Notes: generated from the letters alone by a model not told the origin. 41,336 nt of DNA from Wandonia sp964447015 (GCA_964447015.1 CAYUQU010000025.1:1-41336), one strand, 5' to 3'. Shown: positions 1 through 8,164, numbered from the stretch's first letter. Translations and numbers: made by a program.

Positions 1-373
1 GATGTTTATATACTCCTTTTTTTACTTTTTGACATTCAACTTCTGCACAATAATATTGGGTTTTAAATTGTGATATTGATTCAATATATCTTTTCCTCAA
101 TGCATTATAGTGATCACATTTGATTGAAATATTATCAATTACTTTAGTGATGAATTTTTCATTTTCTTCTTTTGAGTTTTGAAAAATTAGAAAATCTGTA
201 AGTGAAATACATTTGTTCATTTGAAAATGAAATTCAAATTCATCTTCGTTTAAGTTTATTTCTTCAAAGCATTCACAACAAGATTCTGCAATATTTTTTG
301 CTTCACTATTGCAAGAGGCCACGATAGAAAGTAGCACAAAAAGAGTTGTAATTTTAATTATTGATATACGCAT
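1..373 (-). CDS. Putative lipoprotein, 3' end beyond the window
   Basis: An open frame runs from an ATG at 373 on the minus strand to the window edge (124 codons, no stop). The first 20 residues are a hydrophobic signal ending in the lipobox-like SIVASC, with C21 as probable lipidated cysteine. The mature part is acidic and Cys-rich (CCEC near residues 32-35, further Cys later), as in many small Bacteroidota outer-membrane lipoproteins. The start lies 10 bp beyond the stop of the ATPase gene at 384-1517, so both may share a transcript. I do not recognise a family, and the C-terminus is missing. Confidence 0.65.
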   Translation of the reverse strand, partial: MRISIIKITTLFVLLSIVASCNSEAKNIAESCCECFEEINLNEDEFEFHFQMNKCISLTDFLIFQNSKEENEKFITKVIDNISIKCDHYNALRKRYIESISQFKTQYYCAEVECQKVKKGVYKH

Positions 374-383
374 GTTTTCTTTT

Positions 384-1517
384 TTAACCGATTTCACAAA
401 ACCCCACAAAATTTCTTGGCGTAATAACTTCCGTTTTTGCTTTAGGGTATGCATTCGTAAATGCAGATGTGACTTTATGATTTTTCTTGGTGTTCCATTT
501 ACATTCAAACCCAGTGAGTTCTTTTCCGTCAAGCTCTACATAATCGACTTCGCTTTGGTTGTAATTACGCCAGAAATAAGATTGTCTTTCTGGATACAAC
601 CAAGCATTCATTTTCATACGTTCACTTACGATGAAGTTTTCCCATAATTCACCGATATCTCTGCGTATTGTGAGGTCGTCGAAATTACCAATGACGGCAT
701 TACGGATTCCGTTGTCCCAAAAATAGATTTTACTCATTTTGGACACTTCCTTGCGTGGATTAGTACTGTAAGCGTTTAATCGATACACCACAAATGATTT
801 TTCGAGTAAATCAATGTAGCTTTCTATCGTTTCAGACTTTACCTGAAGCTGAGTAGCTAATTCATGTACCGAAACTTCGCTGCCTACTTGATAGGCGAGT
901 AGTTTAAGAAGTTTATCCAATAACTCAGGTTTGCGAATATCTTTCCATACCAACACATCTTTGTAGAGATATTGACCAGCAAGATTTTTTAGTAAAGTTT
1001 TTGCAATATCCTGATTCAAACTAATTTCTGGATAATTACCGTAAATCAAATGAAAGGGAAGTTGATTTTCAATTTCAAATGGTGATTTACCTGTGTATAA
1101 TTCTGCCAGAGCGAATGGATAAAGATGAAATAGCAAGTGCCTGCCAGTAAGTGGTTCGAAAATTCGTTCTGAAATATCCAATGCCGATGAACCCGTTGCT
1201 ACTACCTGAGTATCTGGAAAGTTGTCAACTAGTAGTTTGAGTAGCAAACCTGCATTTTCGATGCGTTGAATTTCGTCAATGATAAGTAATCGATTATTTC
1301 CCACCACTTGACTTAAATTAGTGACGCTTAATTCACTTAGTCTTTGACGCACTGGTGCTTCATCGGCATTCAGCCAAAGCACTGCATCTTCAGTTTTGAA
1401 CAAGTTTCGAAGCAAAGTCGTTTTTCCAACTTGCCTTGCACCTGTCAGTATTAGGGCTTTTCTTTTAAATAGCCACTGCTTGATTTGATTTCCCGCTATG
1501 CGATTTATCTTATCCAT
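384..1517 (-). CDS. AAA+ ATPase, AAA_14/DUF4143 type
   Basis: This 377-residue protein has the AAA_14 plus DUF4143 architecture. Visible motifs are Walker A GARQVGKT (26-33), Walker B LLIIDEIQ (78-85) and a sensor-like ATGSSALD (107-114). A winged-helix-like segment follows (about 203-250, VSVHELATQLQVKSETIESYIDLLEK). The C-terminal part has a PD-(D/E)xK-like pattern, EVDYV (D325) followed by ECK (338-340), as seen in DUF4143 proteins with a nuclease-like fold. The cellular role of this family is poorly known; ATP-driven DNA or protein remodelling is possible. Directly upstream is a three-copy 32-bp palindromic repeat and a TACCTTTG element just before the ATG, which suggests autoregulation. 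The protein appears intact and of usual length. Confidence 0.9.
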   Translation of the reverse strand: MDKINRIAGNQIKQWLFKRKALILTGARQVGKTTLLRNLFKTEDAVLWLNADEAPVRQRLSELSVTNLSQVVGNNRLLIIDEIQRIENAGLLLKLLVDNFPDTQVVATGSSALDISERIFEPLTGRHLLFHLYPFALAELYTGKSPFEIENQLPFHLIYGNYPEISLNQDIAKTLLKNLAGQYLYKDVLVWKDIRKPELLDKLLKLLAYQVGSEVSVHELATQLQVKSETIESYIDLLEKSFVVYRLNAYSTNPRKEVSKMSKIYFWDNGIRNAVIGNFDDLTIRRDIGELWENFIVSERMKMNAWLYPERQSYFWRNYNQSEVDYVELDGKELTGFECKWNTKKNHKVTSAFTNAYPKAKTEVITPRNFVGFCEIG

Positions 1518-1521
1518 ATTT

Positions 1522-1529
1522 CAAAGGTA
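1522..1529 (-). promoter_or_regulatory. Possible -7 promoter element TACCTTTG of the DUF4143 ATPase gene
   Basis: On the minus strand TACCTTTG, a perfect TAnnTTTG match, ends 4 nt before the ATG at 1517, so the transcript would be leaderless or nearly so. No TTG is found at the usual -33 distance; that position is occupied by the first palindrome copy at 1535-1553. Confidence 0.4.
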
Positions 1530-1534
1530 TGAAA

Positions 1535-1610
1535 ATTTCCACTATAATGGAAAAATTAGTACGAATATTTCCAGTATAACGGAAAAATTAGTACGAAAAT
1601 TTCCATTAGG
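1535..1610. repeat. Tandem 32-bp palindromic repeat upstream of the ATPase gene
   Basis: ATTTCC begins at 1535, 1567 and 1599, an exact 32-bp period. The first two copies hold TTTCC-N8-GGAAA palindromes (spacers ACTATAAT and AGTATAAC) followed by an identical AAATTAGTACGAA tail; the third copy is degenerate (TTTCCATTAGGA). The 32-bp spacing is about three helical turns, so bound proteins would sit on one face of the DNA. The array lies 18-93 bp upstream of the minus-strand ATPase start and could be an operator. Confidence 0.75.
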
Positions 1611-1638
1611 ATTTATTTAAGTAAAATATTTACCACGA

Positions 1639-1672
1639 TTTGTTACTTTCCGAAATGTTTACATTAACCTTG
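1639..1672 (+). promoter_or_regulatory. Candidate promoter of the ECF sigma factor gene
   Basis: TTTG at 1639-1642 is followed after 22 bp by TAACCTTG (1665-1672), a one-mismatch TAnnTTTG element. The predicted start of transcription would be about 15 nt before the GTG at 1693, which fits that start. Confidence 0.35.
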
Positions 1673-1692
1673 TATAATCAAATCACTATTGG

Positions 1693-2265
1693 GTGTTTTT
1701 TAAGAAAAAGAAATATCGTACAGAAGCATTGACTGACTCACAGATGGTGGAGATGGCGCAAGAGCATCACCGTCATTTTGGGTTGTTGTACGAGAAATAC
1801 TTTGATCAGATTTTTCGCTTTGTTTTTAAACGTCTTGGTGGAGATGAGGAAAATGCATCAGATATTTCCCAGCAAACATTTGTGAAAGCAATGGGAGCGA
1901 TTAAAAAATACGAAGATCGCGGTTATCCCTTTTCAACATGGTTATATCGAATAGCGCAGAATGAAGTGAATATGTTTTTTCGAGAGAACAAGAAGCACAC
2001 AATTATCGAAATTGAAGAACGCCACATTTTCAACTTGATGGACGAGATGAATGTGGACGAAAAGTCAGAAGACGTGCAGGAACAAGTGGTACGTTTATTG
2101 AATACATTAAAACCTGAACACTTGGATTTGATTGAATTACGTTTTTTCCAACAATTGTCATTCAAGGAAATTGCCGATATTTACGACATAACAGAGGCTA
2201 ATGCAAAAATGCGCATCTATCGAATTTTAGAAAAGATGCAGCAAAATGGTACAAACAAGTCATGA
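1693..2265 (+). CDS. ECF-type RNA polymerase sigma factor
   Basis: This 190-residue sigma-70 family protein would redirect RNA polymerase to a regulon. Region 2 lies around residues 34-98 (YFDQIFRFVFKRLG, DISQQTFVKAM, FSTWLYRIAQNEV). Region 4 lies around 128-180 with the helix-turn-helix LSFKEIADIYDITEANAKMRIYRILEK. The start is a GTG; an in-frame ATG at 1744 would remove 17 residues, leaving region 2 intact. The stop overlaps the start of the next gene as ATGA, so the two are probably translationally coupled. The coupled small membrane protein could be its partner or regulator, but that is only inference. Confidence 0.92.
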   Translation: MFFKKKKYRTEALTDSQMVEMAQEHHRHFGLLYEKYFDQIFRFVFKRLGGDEENASDISQQTFVKAMGAIKKYEDRGYPFSTWLYRIAQNEVNMFFRENKKHTIIEIEERHIFNLMDEMNVDEKSEDVQEQVVRLLNTLKPEHLDLIELRFFQQLSFKEIADIYDITEANAKMRIYRILEKMQQNGTNKS

Positions 2266-2519
2266 GAGAGATTAAAGTAAATAGAACAAAAAAGAAACTG
2301 GAGCCAACTCCCGAGCAAATTCGGAAGCACAAGGACTTTTCGCGTCTCACTCACGAGTATGACCGCCTCACAAAGCGTCCACGAAAACCATTGTACAAAG
2401 ATCCCAAGCTCTTTATGTTGATTTTTATTATTCTGTTAATCTTGTTCTTGGTGTTTATGGAGTCGCGTGAAGAAGAAAAGCCAAGCAATGCAGATGGAGT
2501 GGAAGAAGTAACTAGATAA
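2262..2519 (+). CDS. Small single-TM protein coupled to the ECF sigma factor
   Basis: This 85-residue protein overlaps the preceding sigma gene by 4 bp (ATGA). Residues 1-46 are strongly basic (KVNRTKKKLEPTPEQIRKHK, KRPRKP), followed by one hydrophobic segment at about 49-67 (KLFMLIFIILLILFLVFME) and a short acidic tail. The positive-inside rule puts the basic N-terminus in the cytoplasm. I recognise no family and no zinc-finger anti-sigma motif. Its position makes it a candidate modulator of the sigma factor. Confidence 0.7.
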   Translation: MREIKVNRTKKKLEPTPEQIRKHKDFSRLTHEYDRLTKRPRKPLYKDPKLFMLIFIILLILFLVFMESREEEKPSNADGVEEVTR

Positions 2520-2524
2520 ATTCT

Positions 2525-2878
2525 TCAGATAGTACCTAAAATTAGCTTTTTCGTCTTAAGTGGAAGTTTTGCAAAAATCAAATTATAGGCAATATCGATG
2601 AGATTTATCCACTCTTCATGAGTCAATCGTTCGATATCATCTACGTGAACCCATTTATTTCTTGCCAGATATGGCGCGGGAATTACACCTTCTTTTAAAA
2701 CCAATTCTTCAAAGAGTTCATCAGTCGTTTTGAAAGAGGCAGTAACAGGAAAATGATCTGGTGAGGTGATGACAAACATTTTCTCTCCAACACAAAAACA
2801 CAAATGGTCTTCCCATTTAATGCTTTCTGTTACACCATTCAACGATAAACAATAGTTTCTGATTTCGTCTAATGTCAT
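2525..2878 (-). CDS. MmcQ/YjbR family protein
   Basis: A 117-residue protein of the MmcQ/YjbR (DUF419) family. It shows the typical N-terminal LDEIRNYCLSLNGVTESIKW, then a central strand with K-MFV and the C-terminal pattern APYLARNKWVHVDD ending with an E-EW helix and a domain-closing LPLKTK. YjbR has a double-wing fold and has been suggested to bind DNA; the role is not established. It starts 5 bp after the stop of the DUF6265 lipoprotein gene, so it is probably the last gene of that minus-strand operon. It is tail-to-tail with the 85-residue membrane protein gene, only 5 bp away. Confidence 0.85.
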   Translation of the reverse strand: MTLDEIRNYCLSLNGVTESIKWEDHLCFCVGEKMFVITSPDHFPVTASFKTTDELFEELVLKEGVIPAPYLARNKWVHVDDIERLTHEEWINLIDIAYNLIFAKLPLKTKKLILGTI

Positions 2879-2883
2879 GGATC

Positions 2884-3396
2884 TTATTTTATTCGTTTCA
2901 TAGGGAAAATTTCAGCGTGTTGTTCACCGTGCATCTTTCCAGAAATTTCAGCAACTAAAGAATCGTTGCTTATTTTTGAGTACGAAATCTGTTGTGGGAA
3001 ATCATGGGAAGGATTCTCAAAAACAAGCTTTGTTTCACTCGACGAAGTAAGTTTAAATTTGACAGGTTGTCCATCATTTTGTTCACTGATTATCGGAATG
3101 TAGAATAATTCTGGACCATGCTGTTCTAAAGTGATGTTTTCAGAAAAAATGGTATCCGCATCTACAATGAAAAAACTTGTCCCAACAAATAACGAATCAT
3201 TTTCTTTAGTCCATGTTTCGGTAAAAACACCATCGTCAGAATGATTAGCCCATTCGCCAATTAACCAATCTACGTTTTCAAGTTCATTGACAATTTGGTT
3301 TTTGTTCTCTTTAGAATCGTTTTCATTTGAGTCATTACAAGATATGACAGTGCTTGCAATTGCAAATGCCAAAATGTAGAGGAGTGTATTTTTCAT
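2884..3396 (-). CDS. DUF6265-like lipoprotein
   Basis: A 170-residue exported protein. The first 19 residues are a signal peptide with lipobox AIASTVISC, C20 being the probable lipidation site. The mature part has the DUF6265 pattern: VDWLIGEWANHSDDGVFTETW, then a central E-ITLEQHGPELFYIP, then LVFENPSHDFPQQISY. DUF6265 proteins look like small lipocalin-like beta-barrels, but their ligand is unknown. It lies 10 bp after the dehydrogenase-like gene and 5 bp before the YjbR gene, which suggests an operon. Confidence 0.8.
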   Translation of the reverse strand: MKNTLLYILAFAIASTVISCNDSNENDSKENKNQIVNELENVDWLIGEWANHSDDGVFTETWTKENDSLFVGTSFFIVDADTIFSENITLEQHGPELFYIPIISEQNDGQPVKFKLTSSSETKLVFENPSHDFPQQISYSKISNDSLVAEISGKMHGEQHAEIFPMKRIK

Positions 3397-3406
3397 AGTT
3401 TATATT

Positions 3407-4345
3407 TTAGCGAATGTATTTTAATTTTTCAATTTGTGATACAAGAATATTGGCAGAAAGTTTGAACTGTTCCATTTCCTTTTCGCTAATTGAGATGTTT
3501 TGAAGTGATTTTGCTTCATTTTTTAAGTCAAAAAACCAGCTAATGGCAATGGGCTGATTGAGTTCCAATTTGGTTTGAAGAGCTTCATCCGTAACGCACG
3601 AAACAGGAAATGGTGTTTCGATAGTGATATCCCCAAGAATATAATCCATTATCATCACAGCCACAGAAGCCACACCAGAACTTGTGTGATCTTGCGTTTG
3701 CTTGATGCGTTTTGCAGCAAAAACAGTTTCGTTGGTAATTTGATGCTTCAATTCTTCGTCTAATGTTTTAATTATGGACTGAGAATTAAGCTTCGAATAA
3801 AGAAGTACCATCGAGTCGCCATGCTCACCTATGACCCATGCGGGCGTGTGATGTTGCGTCACTTCCAATTTTTGCAAAATAGCACTGAAACGGGCGCTAT
3901 CTAACAATGTTCCTGTACCGATTACTTTGTGAATTGGAAGTTGCGTTTGCTCACGGACAAAATAAGTAATCACATCTACTGGATTTGTCAAGACGAGAAT
4001 CAGAGGTTGTTTTGTGAATGTTACCTGATTAAAGATTTGACGTGTGAGTTGTAAATTTCCTTCAGCAACATCCAATCTACTTTCATTTGCTTTCATGCAA
4101 CGCCCTGCAGTGTGATAAATGACATCAGCCTGTGCAAATTCGTTTAAATCATTAAGTGTGAACTGATGAATTTGATGAAGTCCTGCGATATGACTGAGCT
4201 CGAGCAAACGACCTTGTTGATTTTTGGAAGGTTCCATCACATTCAACTCAATAGCGCAAGAAGCACGATTAAGAAGGATCATAGCAACTGCATTTCCGAC
4301 ATTTCCACATCCGATTACAGTGATTCTTAATTTAAGATTGGACAT
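3407..4345 (-). CDS. Lactate/malate dehydrogenase family protein, substrate uncertain
   Basis: A 312-residue NAD-dependent 2-hydroxyacid dehydrogenase of the LDH/MDH family. Visible features are the Rossmann motif GCGNVG (12-17), the LTNPVDV segment with N121, R90 in NESRLD, the GTLLDSARF segment with D149 and R152, and the catalytic histidine H175 in GEHGDSMV. The mobile loop is AGRCMKANESR where MDHs usually have AGxPRKPGMxR and LDHs a Gln, so the substrate-discriminating position appears to be Met84. The usual Asp after the second beta-strand is also shifted (NVMEPS). The catalytic machinery looks intact but the substrate cannot be called malate or lactate from sequence. It heads a probable operon with the DUF6265 and YjbR genes. 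Confidence 0.85.
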   Translation of the reverse strand: MSNLKLRITVIGCGNVGNAVAMILLNRASCAIELNVMEPSKNQQGRLLELSHIAGLHQIHQFTLNDLNEFAQADVIYHTAGRCMKANESRLDVAEGNLQLTRQIFNQVTFTKQPLILVLTNPVDVITYFVREQTQLPIHKVIGTGTLLDSARFSAILQKLEVTQHHTPAWVIGEHGDSMVLLYSKLNSQSIIKTLDEELKHQITNETVFAAKRIKQTQDHTSSGVASVAVMIMDYILGDITIETPFPVSCVTDEALQTKLELNQPIAISWFFDLKNEAKSLQNISISEKEMEQFKLSANILVSQIEKLKYIR

Positions 4346-4357
4346 AATTTAGTAGCC

Positions 4358-4410
4358 TAGTACCCCCAACTTTTTCATTGAAAATCAACGAATTTAAGCT
4401 GGGGATACTA
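4358..4410. repeat. Inverted repeat between the AsmA-like and dehydrogenase genes
   Basis: TAGTACCCCCAACTT (4358-4372) pairs with AAGCTGGGGATACTA (4396-4410), 13 of 15 positions, with a 23-nt loop. It fills the gap between two same-strand genes and ends 12 nt before the dehydrogenase start. There is no T tract, so an intrinsic terminator is doubtful; an operator or leader hairpin is equally possible. Confidence 0.5.
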
Positions 4411-4417
4411 AGTTTAT

Positions 4418-7315
4418 TTAGTTTAATTTATCCGCTTGCACTTTAGCGTCTGCCATTATTTTATCCGCTTGCTTGACGGCTTCGGCTTCTACTTTTTTAG
4501 CTTTATCATCTGCTTGCTTGCGCAATTCATCCGCTGATTTTTCGCGTACTTTTTTCTCAATAGGATTACTCGCTCCAGCAACGAGAGCTTTAGCTTGTTT
4601 ATCTGCTTCAGCACGAATAGCATCAGCTTGTTTTTTAGCTTCAGCCTTCACTTTGTCCGCTTGTTTCTGTGCATCCGCCATGATTTTGTTTTTGCGCTCG
4701 ATAAGGTCATCTTTGACATCTTCCACTTTGTCGGTAATAACTTTTGTAACAGTGTCTTTAACTTCCTTAACTTTATCATCAATTAAATCTTTAACTTGAT
4801 CTTTCAGATTTCCCGTAGCAGCCATAAGGCTTTCCTTGAAGTCTGTTTTGATGACAGGTTTTGTAACCGTTCCTCCTACATTCACATTTACGGGGATAAT
4901 ATCAGGAAGTCCTTTCAAATTCAATTGCGGTACCACATTATTCACTTTTCCGATTGCTTGCTCTACAATTTTTATCATTTCAGCTGGAATCTGATCTTTA
5001 GGCACATTCATTTTCATTTTGTAGTCAATATCCGTAGTAAACGATGTCCAACCCTGAATGTCGGAAGTAATTTTACCTAGTTTGACATTAAATGGCTTAA
5101 CATGTAACTTCCCATCTTCAAATTCGAAATTAGCGCGAACATTGTCGAGTGTCTGCGTACTCAATTGAGGCATTTTAATTTCGCTCGCTAGTTTAGTCAA
5201 TGGTTCAAAACCTGAAATCGTCACTTTGTTTGTGAAGAAATTACCGTTACCTGTGAGTGATTCGAGAACCATGTCCATGTTTTTTGTCATATCACCTTCA
5301 AGAGAAAGCGTTGTTGAAATTTTTCCTTGTGCATATTTAGCAATTGGAGCTAGTTTTTCAATCGTCAAGAAATTATCCGCAAGCTGTTTTATATCAAGTT
5401 CTTTCAGGTCATAGCCAAAATTCACGTGTGGTTTTTCTGGATTCTTCGTGTCGTAGCTACCGCGCATTCCTATCGTTCCTCCCATCGCATTCATGTTGAC
5501 ATTGTTCAAGCTGGCTACAGATTCTTTGATGTTTACGTTGCCACTAAAGTTGCGAATCTCCAATCCATCGTATTTGATTGCTTTTATGTTGGTATTCAAG
5601 TCAAAATCGACGTTAGAGGGGATAGTAACTGCAGCGTCATCTTCAGAAGAGGCTACAGGAGTACTAGTTGTCTCAGAACTTTCACTTTCGTCTGTTGGAG
5701 CCAAGCCCATCAATTCGTCCAAATCAAGATTATTCGAGTTGAAACCGAAACGACCTGTAAGTACTTCATCTCTCAATGCATATCCAAGATAATTGTCAAT
5801 TGTACCCTTCATTGCAAAGTCAGAACTACCCACCTTAGCATTCATCTCTTCCATTGTCAAGTTTTGTGGGCTGAATTTGAAATGCAGGGATTCAATTTCT
5901 ACAGGTTCTTTCAGATCAGCACTTGCGTAAGTCATTTCTTTTAGAATTAACCAGCCTTCAGCGTTGAAGTCTTCGTACTGCTCTTTGTCTATTGATGACA
6001 TTTTTCCATCCAGTTTGATGTCAGCATCCAGTTTACCGTTGTACGATTCACCCTCTTCCATTGGCATCACTTTTTTCAATGATTCCAAATCCATTTTTGC
6101 GAGTATGGTCATAGCGATATACGGGTCGGACATTGGCGTACGCAGTTTCAATGTGGCATCAATGGTGTTCCCTACAAATTCAGTGTGAAACTTGTCAATA
6201 TCCACACGGATATTATCCATGTTTGCACCTTGCTCACGTTTGGTATTTGCACGAATCGCAATTTTATCAAATCCTGTTGGGAAATCCGGATAACGGAAAG
6301 AGGCATTGTCGACATTTAAATCAAAGTCCCACGCAGGAAGTTCAGTATCTGTCATTTTACCTTTCACCATGCCGTTTAGTGAGAATGTTCCCTTAGTCAA
6401 CATAGACTCGTATCCACTTTGAAAAACGCTTGGAATTAATGAGATAAATTCTTTGAATGAAGATTTACTTGCATCGAGCTTTATGTCCATATCATAGTAA
6501 TCATCGAACATTTCAAAGTAACCATCATACGAAGTTTTGAATGCATTTAAGGTGAGTTCATTTTCTTTAAGTGTGAATTTTGAACTTTTTTCAGTGAATT
6601 CCATCAATAGATTGAAAATCATATCAGTTTTCACCTGTGCTAAATACGGAATTCCATCCATGATTATAGTAATGGCATCTGCAGTAGTTTTTGTTTCAAA
6701 ATCGACAGTTTCAGCAGTTAAATCTCCTTTTCCTGTGTGATTCAAGTTGGCGATTAAAGCCGACATATTACCAGGTTTGTCAATATAACTAATTTCGCCG
6801 TTTTGGATTTCGTAGTAATTCAAGGCAAGTTTAAAACTCGACGGTTCTGAAATTTCTTCTTCTGTTTTAAGTGAATCCGGTTTCACGATATCGTAATTTG
6901 CTATACCACTTTGAAGAACTTTGACATTGATATGAGGTTCAACAAGTTTGATCGATTCAATTTCAACTTGATCTCCTCCCACTACAGACCAAAAATCCAA
7001 TTTCGCTTCAAGCGATTTTAAATTCACCAAGTCAATACCTTCGAAATCTCCCTGACCAGCAATACGCACTCCCTTGAGCTCCATGGTTAATTTCGGAAAA
7101 GTACTTATAATGGTCAAATCAAAATCATCAATGCTGAGTTCAGCGGTCAGTTCTTTGTTTGCTTCTTTAATGACAAGTTGGAGAATTTTGTCTTTGTACA
7201 AAATCGGAATAAGTATCAGAGCAGCTAGAATTAATACGAAGCTAATACCTCCCCATTTTAAAATACGCTTGAAAAGTGATTTCTTCTTTTTACCGTCTGT
7301 AGTATGCTTTGCCAT
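4418..7315 (-). CDS. AsmA-like envelope protein
   Basis: A 965-residue protein of the AsmA/TamB-like group, thought to help move phospholipids or assemble the outer membrane. A basic N-terminus is followed by one membrane segment (about 22-40), then LDIDDFDLTII-type AsmA N-terminal sequence and long beta-rich periplasmic repeats that include the C-terminal AsmA_2-like block (SLTGNGNFFTNKVTISGF, then LKGLPDIIPVNVNVGGTVTKPVIKTDF). The last 135 or so residues are a Lys/Ala/Asp-rich amphipathic helix (repeats such as ADKQAKAL, KQADKIMADAK), unusual for AsmA. It is divergent from the beta-barrel gene at 7372. Confidence 0.85.
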   Translation of the reverse strand: MAKHTTDGKKKKSLFKRILKWGGISFVLILAALILIPILYKDKILQLVIKEANKELTAELSIDDFDLTIISTFPKLTMELKGVRIAGQGDFEGIDLVNLKSLEAKLDFWSVVGGDQVEIESIKLVEPHINVKVLQSGIANYDIVKPDSLKTEEEISEPSSFKLALNYYEIQNGEISYIDKPGNMSALIANLNHTGKGDLTAETVDFETKTTADAITIIMDGIPYLAQVKTDMIFNLLMEFTEKSSKFTLKENELTLNAFKTSYDGYFEMFDDYYDMDIKLDASKSSFKEFISLIPSVFQSGYESMLTKGTFSLNGMVKGKMTDTELPAWDFDLNVDNASFRYPDFPTGFDKIAIRANTKREQGANMDNIRVDIDKFHTEFVGNTIDATLKLRTPMSDPYIAMTILAKMDLESLKKVMPMEEGESYNGKLDADIKLDGKMSSIDKEQYEDFNAEGWLILKEMTYASADLKEPVEIESLHFKFSPQNLTMEEMNAKVGSSDFAMKGTIDNYLGYALRDEVLTGRFGFNSNNLDLDELMGLAPTDESESSETTSTPVASSEDDAAVTIPSNVDFDLNTNIKAIKYDGLEIRNFSGNVNIKESVASLNNVNMNAMGGTIGMRGSYDTKNPEKPHVNFGYDLKELDIKQLADNFLTIEKLAPIAKYAQGKISTTLSLEGDMTKNMDMVLESLTGNGNFFTNKVTISGFEPLTKLASEIKMPQLSTQTLDNVRANFEFEDGKLHVKPFNVKLGKITSDIQGWTSFTTDIDYKMKMNVPKDQIPAEMIKIVEQAIGKVNNVVPQLNLKGLPDIIPVNVNVGGTVTKPVIKTDFKESLMAATGNLKDQVKDLIDDKVKEVKDTVTKVITDKVEDVKDDLIERKNKIMADAQKQADKVKAEAKKQADAIRAEADKQAKALVAGASNPIEKKVREKSADELRKQADDKAKKVEAEAVKQADKIMADAKVQADKLN

Positions 7316-7371
7316 GTTGTCTATAATTTTTAATTACTTTTGAATTAAAATTAAGAATAATCTTGAGGCAA

Positions 7372-8109
7372 ATGGGTAATTGGCAAAGAATTTTTTGGGT
7401 TTGCTTAGTCGTTTTCACATCTTTTAACGTTTCGTTTACGCAAGAGCAAGAAACTGATTCTGTGAAAGTTTACGTGAATAGAAAAGGAAAAGTGGTTGAA
7501 AAATCGGGAGATGAATTGTATTTTGGAATTACACCTGGACATTCTTTTCGAACACTTGAAGAGAATCCAAGTCTATTTGGTAAGCCATTAGGTGAGCGTG
7601 AAAATGAATTTGGAGGGTGGTTTTACTCTTTCCATCTAGGATATAGAACAAATTTACACAAGTTTGTTGTCTTGGATATTGGGTTTGACTTCACTCGTAA
7701 TGGAGAGTTTTATGAAACTCCTGGAGATTCTGTTTATTCTTACAAGAATACCTATCATTTTATTGGGATTCCGCTGAAAATTGGTTTTCAATATGGGGAT
7801 AAACTTAAGTTACATGTTGCTGGTGGACTTGTTCCAAAAATGTTTTTAAGCCAGACTACACTCGAAACTGTGGAAACAGGTTTTGGCGGTACGGAGGAAA
7901 TTAAGACTAAGTACAAAGATGGGTTTAACTTTTTTAATGTAGATGCAGTTGCTTCAGTTGGTGTTCGATGGAATGTGGGGCGTAATATTGGAATTTATGT
8001 GCTACCTGAGGCGAGATGGCAATTATTAAATACACACGGGAAACAGCATCCATACATTCACAAAGCGGTAGTATTTGGTATAAGCGCAGGCTTAACAGTT
8101 TTGTTATAG
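7372..8109 (+). CDS. Outer-membrane beta-barrel protein, PorT-like fold
   Basis: A 245-residue exported protein. The first 20 or so residues form a signal peptide (WQRIFWVCLVVFTSFNVSFTQ). The rest consists of alternating strands with aromatic ends, such as FYSFHLGYRTNLHKFVVLDIGFDFTR, YHFIGIPLKIGFQYGDKLKLHVAGGL and AVASVGVRWNVGRNIGIYVLPEARW, ending in the hydrophobic strand FGISAGLTVLL. This is the pattern of the small beta-barrel family (outer membrane beta-barrel / PorT-like). No ligand or partner can be named. I chose the ATG at 7372 over an in-frame TTG at 7363, which adds only three residues. It is divergent from the AsmA-like gene. Confidence 0.75.
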   Translation: MGNWQRIFWVCLVVFTSFNVSFTQEQETDSVKVYVNRKGKVVEKSGDELYFGITPGHSFRTLEENPSLFGKPLGERENEFGGWFYSFHLGYRTNLHKFVVLDIGFDFTRNGEFYETPGDSVYSYKNTYHFIGIPLKIGFQYGDKLKLHVAGGLVPKMFLSQTTLETVETGFGGTEEIKTKYKDGFNFFNVDAVASVGVRWNVGRNIGIYVLPEARWQLLNTHGKQHPYIHKAVVFGISAGLTVLL

Positions 8110-8128
8110 GAGTATTGCGAGCAAAATT

Positions 8129-8164
8129 AAGCGAAGCACAAATTACTTCATGCTTCGCTTTTCT
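8129..8164. terminator. Bidirectional intrinsic terminator
   Basis: AAGCGAAGCA (8129-8138) pairs perfectly with TGCTTCGCTT (8151-8160), followed by TTCT on the plus strand and AATTTT on the minus strand. It lies between two convergent genes (ends 8109 and 8181) and can serve both. Confidence 0.8.

Noticed and set aside
309..647. Open frame on the plus strand opposite the DUF4143 ATPase and lipoprotein
   Set aside because: It is the opposite strand of two well-supported genes and has no domain pattern.
1535..1610. CRISPR-like array
   Set aside because: The units are contiguous with a 32-bp period, have no variable spacers and no cas genes nearby; a promoter operator is a better reading.
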